From Reticulitermes speratus (lineage: Eukaryota; Arthropoda; Insecta; Blattodea; Rhinotermitidae): 64,000 bases of DNA. Shown piece by piece: positions 57,641 through 64,000 of this stretch. The notes under the pieces are model-generated. The model had not been told where the DNA came from. It saw nothing but the letters and a program-made list of their open reading frames with translations, and made no database searches. Location: positions 19,616,505 through 19,680,504 of the forward strand of contig JAJKFL010000427.1 in the NCBI GenBank assembly GCA_021186555.1, read 5' to 3'. The position numbers and the translations under genes were made by a program. Position 1 is the first letter of the stretch. Each line of letters opens with the position of its first letter.

Positions 57641-58030
57641 CTACAATCAGTCAAGTTTAGATCAAATCTGTTGGATGAGTTTCAAGTACATGTCTTTGGA
57701 TATGCCTGCTGACAGCGGGGTTTTACCTGTGCATGTCCACTACAGTTGTTGTTAATGTCCAACGTTTTTCATGGCCTATTTGTTATGTTTTGAATGTTTC
57801 TAATCTCATGTAAATTGTTCTATACAGTACATTATTGCTACCTGTAATACTTCCCCTCCTCACATCCTCAAAACTTTGCACCGAATTTTACACTCAAGTT
57901 TCCCACTTGCACTTTGATTTGTAAAACATCTGCCAAATTTTTCAATTCTAACCTTGATTTCAGGCTTCCGCCGCGATGTTGATGAAATCTGCGATCTTCT
58001 GGGGTATTAGGCGGCGTCGTGTGGTAATTG
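57641..58030. other. No recognisable gene
   Basis: Unassigned, except the GATCTTCTGGGGTATT segment near 57992 that opens the ribozyme-like region. Confidence 0.4.
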
Positions 58031-58075
58031 TTTACCGACGTTTCGGGGACAACGTATCGGTCCCATTTTCACTGG
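58031..58075 (-). ncRNA. Hammerhead-like ribozyme motif (HHR-15), decayed core
   Basis: Minus strand: AGTGAAAA (CTGANGA with changes), strong stem II GGGAC/GTCCC around CGATACGTT, GAAA, CGTCGGTAA. Stem II, GAAA and the palindrome ACGT with a GTC triplet are kept. Confidence 0.45.
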
Positions 58076-58194
58076 TCAAGAGTCCTTTCCTACTGTTGTC
58101 AACATAACAAGTCTCATATACCTTCCTCGATATAACAGTTTACCCACTTTCAACATCTATTTACGAGACGACACGAGATAGAACTGAAATTGAG

Positions 58195-58345
58195 GTCTTC
58201 TGGCATACGACGCCGTGTAGTGTACTTTCTCAGACGATATCAACATTTCACAAAAAGTTCCTACCGCCATGTTCACCTACCCTAAAGTTAGATAAGTTCA
58301 CCATTGACGCTGGTACCACCTGCCAGACTACACGGCGTCACATTT
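58195..58345. repeat. Short inverted repeat with ACGCCGTGTAGT motif
   Basis: GACGCCGTGTAGTGT at 58205-58222 is inverted at 58328-58343 (CTACACGGCGTC). Related text occurs near 58008-58025 and 54200-54213. It probably belongs to the same decayed element as the adjacent ribozyme-like motif. Confidence 0.5.
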
Positions 58346-58775
58346 CACAAAATATAATAGTGGTACTCATTGCTGTGAAGCAATCTAGAGTCAATCTCCA
58401 ATAAATTAACACGAAGGTAAGGGACGAATACGAATATTTTGATTCAGTACGCATTTGGAAACCAGGCTTATGCGTAATCCGCTGCGCATACATCTTCACT
58501 GTGATATCATCTACATACAACATTTTTCAGACATCTGTACACTGAATATTTCTGAAGGAGATGCTGAATGCCAGTGCAAGCTACGCGCCCGCCCCTGTTC
58601 ATTTGCATTTTAACCTCGTTAGCAGGGGAAATTTTAACAGCAACAACACCACACTCAGTGAACAGAAGGAACATGCCTGACACGTTTAAAGCGCAAAGTT
58701 TACTGTACGTGCCACCTGATTTAACAGTAAATAATAACCCTCAGAGTAAACAGCGATTATTTCTCGAAACAGCAT
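58346..58775. other. No recognisable gene
   Basis: Unassigned. An 82-codon frame at 58568-58816 has no domain and runs into the SINE. Confidence 0.4.
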
Positions 58776-58788
58776 TAAGTGGTTGGCT

Positions 58789-59075
58789 ATGGCCGTGCGA
58801 TGGATCAGGCGGTTAGTCGCCGGCCTCTCACCGCGAAGGCTCGGGTTCGATCCCGGGTCAGTCCATGTGAGATTTGTGGTGGACAAAGTGGCACTGGGAA
58901 AGGTTTATCCTCGAGTACTTCGGTTTTCTCTCGTCAATTTCATTACACTGGTGCTCTATTACTTGGAAAAACGGAAGAAGAGAAAATAATCATCTTCATC
59001 ACAGGGTTGCACAATAAGCCTTAAGGCTGCGGTGCGTCCGTAACATCTGCTGCGGGGCCCTTCACTACAAAAAAA
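58789..59075 (+). mobile_element. SINE family C, complete with perfect 13-bp target duplication
   Basis: Head ATGGATCAGGCGGTTAGTCG (A box) and CTCGGGTTCGATCCCGGG (B box). Body GTGAGATTTGTGGTGGACAA, AGTGGCACTGGGAAAGG, GAGTACTTCGGTTTTCTC and GGTTGCACAATAAGCCTTAA, end CCTTCACTACAAAAAAA. TAAGTGGTTGGCT at 58776-58788 is repeated exactly at 59076-59088. Best copy of family C in the window. Confidence 0.96.
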
Positions 59076-59202
59076 TAAGTGGTTGGCTTGTGTAACTTAG
59101 ACTGTCCCTGTAAGGCAATAACTGATCATTTTACTGTATTGACTGCTCATCATGTTACGTCCATATTAGCAGTCATGTTTTCCATACCTACAAAGCTTCA
59201 GT

Positions 59203-59262
59203 AGTAGCAGCCGTAGCAGCAGTAGTAGTAGTATCAGTGATAATAATAATAATAATAATTTT
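59203..59262. repeat. Compound AGT/AAT microsatellite
   Basis: AGCAGTAGTAGTAGTAGTA, then a short spacer and seven or so AAT triplets. Confidence 0.88.
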
Positions 59263-59561
59263 TTCTCTATTCTGAATTGTTCGGTCGCCAAGTCCGGTAA
59301 ACAGGTACAACTCTAACTATTGGGTCTCTCATACCCACAACTGTCCCAACCCTCCATTTCTTACATTAAATACCGTTGAACCAGTGACCTCACTTTTTTT
59401 GCTGTGAGGATAGAGGCAAAACGTATCTAGGCCTAGATAGGGACCAGCACGCAGTCACATGCCAGAAGAACCCAATGTTAAGCAATATGAGGTGATTTAT
59501 ATTGAATGCTTATCTGAATGGTAGCCTGGGTACAGACCTGTTTGAAAAACTGGTTGTCGCT
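59263..59561. other. No recognisable feature
   Basis: Unassigned sequence. Confidence 0.4.
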
Positions 59562-59637
59562 CTCTACTCGAGAAACTTCTCATATTTCATGGAACCTTGT
59601 GGTTAATTATCCTGCTTAAAAGAGCCTGCTATTGGGG
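59562..59637 (-). repeat. LINE-a terminal fragment
   Basis: Read on the minus strand, AGCAGGCTCTTTTAAGCAGG, ACAAGGTTCCATGAAATATG and AGTTTCTCGAGTAG align with the [13 protein letters not shown] coding end and tail of LINE-a, with about 70 percent identity. Adjacent to SINE A at 59647. Confidence 0.55.
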
Positions 59638-59646
59638 ACTCAGCTT

Positions 59647-59895
59647 CTTTTTTCCTATGGCTCGACAGCACCTAGGGGGGGCCTAGGTCTCCTCACTTTT
59701 CGAGGCTTCATAATCACACACAGACACACCACACTCGGTAGGACTCCTCTGGACGAGTGATCAGCCCGTCGCAGAAACCTCTACCTGACAACACACAACA
59801 GACAGACATCCATGCCCCCGGTGGGATTTAAACCCACAATCCCAGGAAGCGAGCGGCCGTAGACCCACACCTTAGATCGCACGGCCACTGAGATC
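59647..59895 (-). mobile_element. SINE family A, complete with target duplication
   Basis: Minus strand: the head at the right end, GGCCGTGCGATCTAAGGTGT (A box) and GTGGGTTTAAATCCCACC (B box altered from GGTTCGAA to GGTTTAAA), body TGTTGTGTGTTGTCAGGTAG and CAGAGGAGTCCTACCGAGTG, end GCTGTCGAGCCATAGG with an A tail (T run at 59647-59652). The flanks GGGGACTCAGCTT (59634-59646) and GGGGCCTCAGCTT (59896-59908) match at 12 of 13. Confidence 0.93.
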
Positions 59896-59908
59896 GGGGC
59901 CTCAGCTT

Positions 59909-60087
59909 ATTCATATGAATAAACTAACACACTATCGTGCCTATTCTTATTCCACTACAATTAATTCCAATACCATACTCCACATGTGCCACTGCCTCCT
60001 AATTCATTTCCTGCCTTTAGAATTCCCGAGCAAAATTGTCGATAATGAAGTTGTGACACCACGCAGTCTGGTAAATGGATACGCTGG
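59909..60087. other. No recognisable gene
   Basis: Part of a 116-codon frame (59915-60265) without a recognisable domain. The frame also crosses the ribozyme-like motif below. Confidence 0.4.
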
Positions 60088-60130
60088 AACGTTTCGACGA
60101 AACTTGCTGTTGCCATTTTCAATGTTGAAA
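60088..60130 (-). ncRNA. Hammerhead-like ribozyme motif (HHR-16), decayed
   Basis: Minus strand: TTGAAAA (altered core), TGGCAACAGCAAGTTTCGTC as an irregular stem II region, GAAACGTT. A second partial motif, GCCGAAACATGTGGC, lies in the same direction at about 60421-60437. Together they may mark the two ends of one decayed element. Confidence 0.35.
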
Positions 60131-60604
60131 ATCGATTTTCTGCCCGAAGATGGAAGCATTATAGTAAAAGACACTTGTACCTATCAGACTCTAGACTCTA
60201 AGACGTCACATCATAGAAGACTCTTAGTATTCTTCACCATGAAAGGATCAAATTTCCCGAAATAACCTTCGATTTTTTATAACTGTATAAATAGTATCAG
60301 GAAAATACGTCGACAGACAGATACAGAAAATTACATTACTATATTACTATACAATTCAGAATGGTAAATTGAATGAAGTCGGCAGAACTGATTCGCGTCG
60401 TGTATTGCCACTGGTAGGCAGCCACATGTTTCGGCTATACTTAAGTCAACATCACGCTAATCACTTTTACGTTAAAATAATGGTCGACGTACATTGTAAA
60501 TTATCCTGCAGAAAGCAGTGCTCCGAAGTATTACAAACTGAGCTACGTGAATTGCTTAAGCATTTAAAAAATATAAATTATAATACATAAAATTATAAAC
60601 TATG
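60131..60604. other. No recognisable gene
   Basis: Unassigned, apart from the partial ribozyme-like motif at 60421-60437. Confidence 0.4.
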
Positions 60605-60798
60605 GGTCTCCAACCCGCGGCCCGCCAGCTTGAATTACCCGGCCCGTGACCGCATTTGGGAATTATGTACATATCATAGAAATTAAACAAAAATTTAGGC
60701 GGTCAGATATGCCACTTATTGTTATTTTTTCACGTGCGGCCCGCTAACCAGACCACAATAACGGATGTGGCCCTTTGCCATAAACATTTTGGACGCCC
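60605..60798. mobile_element. hAT-like nonautonomous element, worn
   Basis: The left end TATGGGTCTCCAACCCGCGG then CCCGC and the right end TTTTGGACGCCCATG are a short imperfect inverted repeat of the CAGGGGTC-CCAA type. A GCGGCCCGC block occurs near each end (60617 and 60736). The pattern is typical of hAT-derived short elements. No clean 8-bp duplication was found. Confidence 0.6.
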
Positions 60799-62624
60799 AT
60801 GTTACGAGTATAAACCGTGACTCCAAAGACCCATATTTCCCTTCACTGACCGCGACAATTCATATTATTATTTTCAGTTTGTATCGCATCCGATAGTCGT
60901 TATTGTAACATGCGCCCATTTTACATCCAAATCATCTTTAAGCCTGTAGTTTTATAATCATGATTTGCTTCATGATTGTTGAGACATGCGTTTGCCTTTT
61001 ATTAATAAATAACACGTTTAATTTTTATTTTGTGCTGATTAAGTACAGAATAATTTTGTGTTCCTTTTAAGGTCTGTATATTCGGCTAACAGTAGCGATT
61101 TTACTTTCGCCTGTACAAAGAAAGCCGACTTTCTTTCCTAGTAGGTGTGTGTTTGTGTGTAAGTAACCACTTTCGCGCCAAATTTTCTTATATACTCGTA
61201 GTAGTGGTCACAAAACATTGCAGAGGGTTTCTGCTGATTTTTCACGTCTCTCACAATTTGTACCGCATAACGTAGGATTCTTTGGCTTAGACATCAGCTT
61301 CAATATATCTACTCTGATGCCACTGGACGAGAGTTGTGACCGCGTTATGATGGATGATCGGCAGATCTGGGGGAAAGTCCAAACCCGCCATACAAACACG
61401 TGTCAAACACATCATACAAGTCTTTTGATGCCAGCCCAACATTTATGAACACAGCTTTAAACCTTTTAAGGCACAGTGCTTTCTCCGGGCATCGACGGTA
61501 ATAGAGAAACGTAGTATGGGACGCAGGCGGAAGCATTCAAGCTCTATACTGTGGCCACGGAAAGAGGTCTCATTAAGGGTGGGGATGACGACGCTCGATG
61601 CATCCCGCTCTTTTCCTACTTAGTATCCCTTCCAGCCCGTTCTAGAGTACATCAGTTATGGTTTTCTTTACTTTATGGTTCATTTAAGGACTTTTGCAGT
61701 ACTTCAGAATAAAAAGCGTCGAATGGTGATTAATAAATTCGGAAGGGTGTAAAAGGAAGTATTCGTGGCCTAATTGTGGTTTCTGTACTGGAAATTAATT
61801 GGAGGGGTTGGGTAAAAAAACATGGAACCCCCAATAATGAAATCCGGTGTGCCTGCTAAGAGAGGAACTGGATGCCCACCCATTACGTCAACTTGTTAGG
61901 TCTATAGAGTTTGTGGCTGGCAAGATAATTATTATCACCATCTGTGTGAACAGCACGGCCGGACGGGTGGAGGGGAACATGGGGAAGTATGCTGGAGGGG
62001 GAGGTGTAACAGCTTGATAGAGAAGTGAGGGGTCAATAGGTGGGATTTCTTTCCGTGGCTTTGGTATAGTCAGCAAGAATTAAAAGTGTAATGTTACGTA
62101 CAATAAAATAAAATGCATATACTAGTTTACAGCAAAGAATATAACAGAAATAGTTCTCACTAAGCACGTTTAAAATCAATAACCATAAATTAGCCCTACG
62201 CTGTAATGACTATGTGGAAATAAAGGTAAAGCTCGACGCTTTCTTAACCTTGGCACCAGACGTCAGTGAATGGTCAGCTCCACGACCTAATCACTTTATA
62301 ACAACCGAAAAGTCATCGATGGCCATTAAAGATAAAATTTTTAGAACCCAAATTTGAGTAAGACGTGATGGCAAGCAAGTCTTCTATTCTCAATGACCGA
62401 ACCCTGTCGTCCAGCCCACAGACAGTCTATTACTAAGCTATTCCAGTATATTTAAAACAACGTGAGCAACATGAACTGATCGCAGTTTACACAGGGCACG
62501 TGTTATGGATCATCTGATGGATTTAAAACACAAAATTCAAGAGTACACATAAAAACTAACTTTCCTCCACACTACGACCGGGAAATGAAACAGCGATACC
62601 GGCCCAAAAGCCTTACCCGTCCCA
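60799..62624. other. No recognisable gene
   Basis: Unassigned. Overlapping frames of 63 to 76 codons on both strands at 61200-61540 have no recognisable domain. Confidence 0.4.
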
Positions 62625-62646
62625 CATCACGCTGCTGCTGCTGCTG
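62625..62646. repeat. CTG microsatellite
   Basis: About seven GCTGCTGCTG-type triplets ending in a CTGCAG site. Confidence 0.85.
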
Positions 62647-62803
62647 CAGTTATTTAGTCAAAACGACTTTCATTAAAAGAAATGTAACTGCGTAATGCAA
62701 TTTATGCTTCGTGTCCGCTTTTACCCCATTTCCTCTTCACAATTTAACTTCGGTGACCGTGAGTAAGTAAACGTTTAGTCATCCCTGCGTAGGCGATGAA
62801 GGC

Positions 62804-62990
62804 ATGTGCGGGAGTGGAGATATGGCTCCACTCATTCTTAACCTCCTCGGCACTAGATGTAGGTGAGTGGTCAGCCTCACGCCTTGGCCTCCATGCCTAT
62901 CGGGAAAAGTGCCATTGGTTTCCATTAAAACAAGCGACGCGTTGGGCCCAGAGCCAGTCTGGACATTCTGGAAAACAGAAAAATCTCTTC
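62804..62990 (-). mobile_element. SINE family B copy, left half of a head-to-head pair
   Basis: Collinear with the body of 8769-9027: GGGAGTGGAGATATGGCTCC, CTCCTCGGCACTAGATGTAG, CACGCCTTGGCCTCCATGCC and TTGGGCCCAGAGCCAGTCTG. It stops at the position where the tRNA-like head should begin (CTGGACATTCTGG). Confidence 0.75.
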
Positions 62991-63145
62991 TCCAAAACGT
63001 CCAGACCGCCACTGAGGGCCACCTAGCCTTCTGTTTAGTGAGTATCGGGGTTCTTTCTACGGACGTAAAGTGGCCGGGGCGTGAATTTCACCACTCACAT
63101 CCATCTATTGACGAAGGAATAACGTTTACCGCCAGTAGTAATTAA
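62991..63145 (+). mobile_element. SINE family B copy, right half of a head-to-head pair
   Basis: Plus strand: AAAACGTCCAGACCGCC, GAGGGCCACCTAGCCTTCTG, AAGTGGCCGGGGCGTG and CACATCCATCTATTGACGAA. It also lacks its tRNA-like head. With the preceding copy it forms an imperfect inverted repeat of about 150 bp per arm with almost no spacer. Confidence 0.75.
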
Positions 63146-63384
63146 GGATATTTTGATTTCTTATTGACGTACTGTAGTCGTCAAATCAATTACTTCATCT
63201 GACCTGATTACGGAGGCAGCAGGTTTTTCTGAAGCGTCGACAAAAGCTTACCAGCATACTAAGCCTCACAACCCAGAAGAGGTTTCAACTTTACAGTCCC
63301 CACCGTGTTAACCTCCAGCAGCACACCTATGAACCAACCTAGTATACTGGAGCACAATCTCTAGGCTCTCAATCATAGACGTTT
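63146..63384. other. No recognisable feature
   Basis: Unassigned sequence. Confidence 0.4.
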
Positions 63385-63745
63385 CCAACTTTCATGAAAC
63401 CCGAAGGCTCATTACAGCCTATGCCCCATTTCGAAACAAAAAGTAACCCATTCCACAGCCTACAAATAATTTCTTACAGATTCATTTTAATATTATTCTG
63501 TCACCTAAACCTCCAAATTCCATGTGTCCACTTCCTTTCAGGTTTTCATACCAAAGTTTTGAAATATTTTATCCCCCATGCGTGCTACATGTCAACAAGA
63601 TTGGTGAAGTGCACAAATCATGAAGCTCATCACTGTGTAATTTTCTTCATCCACCTGCTATTCTTTCCTCTCAGAATCAGATACTTTCATCAGCACCATG
63701 TTCTCGAACAGCCTGAGTCGCTTACACTGACAGCTAATGTTTATA
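63385..63745 (-). pseudogene. LINE-a 3' fragment, decayed
   Basis: The minus strand corresponds to the last 115 codons of LINE-a. It has CGACTCAGGCTGTTCGAGAA then CATGGTGCTGATG (LRLFENMVL region), a GTAGCACGCATGGGGG (VARMG region), ACCTGAAAGGAAGTGG and the end GAGCCTTCGGGTTTCATGA. Several indels close every frame. Confidence 0.72.
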
Positions 63746-64000
63746 TGGATAACAAATTTTATGCCGAGTAAAATAGAGTAATATTTCCGACTGAGAGTAA
63801 TCCAAAATTGTACAGCATAAACTTTGTAACACCTAAATTTTCATTTTAGAAAGCTATATAATCCAAACATTTCACTTTTCAATGAAAAGTACTTTGTTAT
63901 CTTGAGGATTTAAAGACGTGGTGACGTACGATATCTTTACTGCGACACGAACAGCAGTCGCTGTAATCATAAATGTCAAAATTGAACAGCATGCTGACGT
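63746..64000. other. No recognisable feature
   Basis: AT-rich sequence to the window edge. Confidence 0.4.

Overview
The window looks like intergenic DNA from a large, repeat-rich insect nuclear genome. It is AT-rich and has no recognisable host protein-coding gene, no operon-like layout and no intact tRNA or rRNA gene. Almost all interpretable sequence is mobile-element debris: tRNA-derived SINEs of five families, 3'-truncated non-LTR retrotransposons of four kinds, broken mariner, IS630-like, Tigger and hAT DNA transposons, foldback elements, two satellites and several minisatellites. The LINE and SINE types are reminiscent of polyneopteran insects (cockroach or termite). That is inference from remembered family resemblance, not from a search.

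Layout. 0-9 kb: SINEs A and B, an inverted-repeat element with a hammerhead-like ribozyme, an unclassified repeat (R1) and a second inverted-repeat element enclosing a LINE tail. 9-18 kb: a foldback MITE, a Tigger transposase remnant, more SINEs, the second R1 copy and a complete nonautonomous hAT element with an 8-bp target duplication. 18-31 kb: a DDE transposase scrap, a 29-bp minisatellite, SINEs A, B and C and several hammerhead-like motifs. 31-36 kb: a mariner copy with both ends and TA target sites, then two LINE fragments between a 105-bp direct repeat. 38-46 kb: the longest LINE fragment (broken reverse transcriptase active site), then a stack of nested insertions: a hairpin element inside a LINE, and an 889-bp element inside a transposase that itself carries a pogo-type MITE. 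47-52 kb: a 40-bp satellite with higher-order structure, R1 copy three and a complete SINE E with a perfect 15-bp target duplication. 54-64 kb: ribozyme-like motifs, a 61-bp satellite, complete SINEs C and A with target duplications, a hAT-like scrap, a head-to-head SINE pair and a LINE tail.

The most interesting signal is a recurring compact motif on both strands. It reads CTGANGA, a short hairpin, GAAA, a short palindrome ending in UA or UC, and often a purine arm (GGAG or GGGG) matching a pyrimidine arm before CTGANGA. This is the layout of a minimal type I hammerhead ribozyme, known from Penelope-like elements and retrozymes. About sixteen intact-to-decayed copies sit in mostly unrelated flanks, several inside inverted-repeat elements. 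Nothing here looks like a functional protein gene: every coding remnant has frameshifts, stops or lost catalytic residues.
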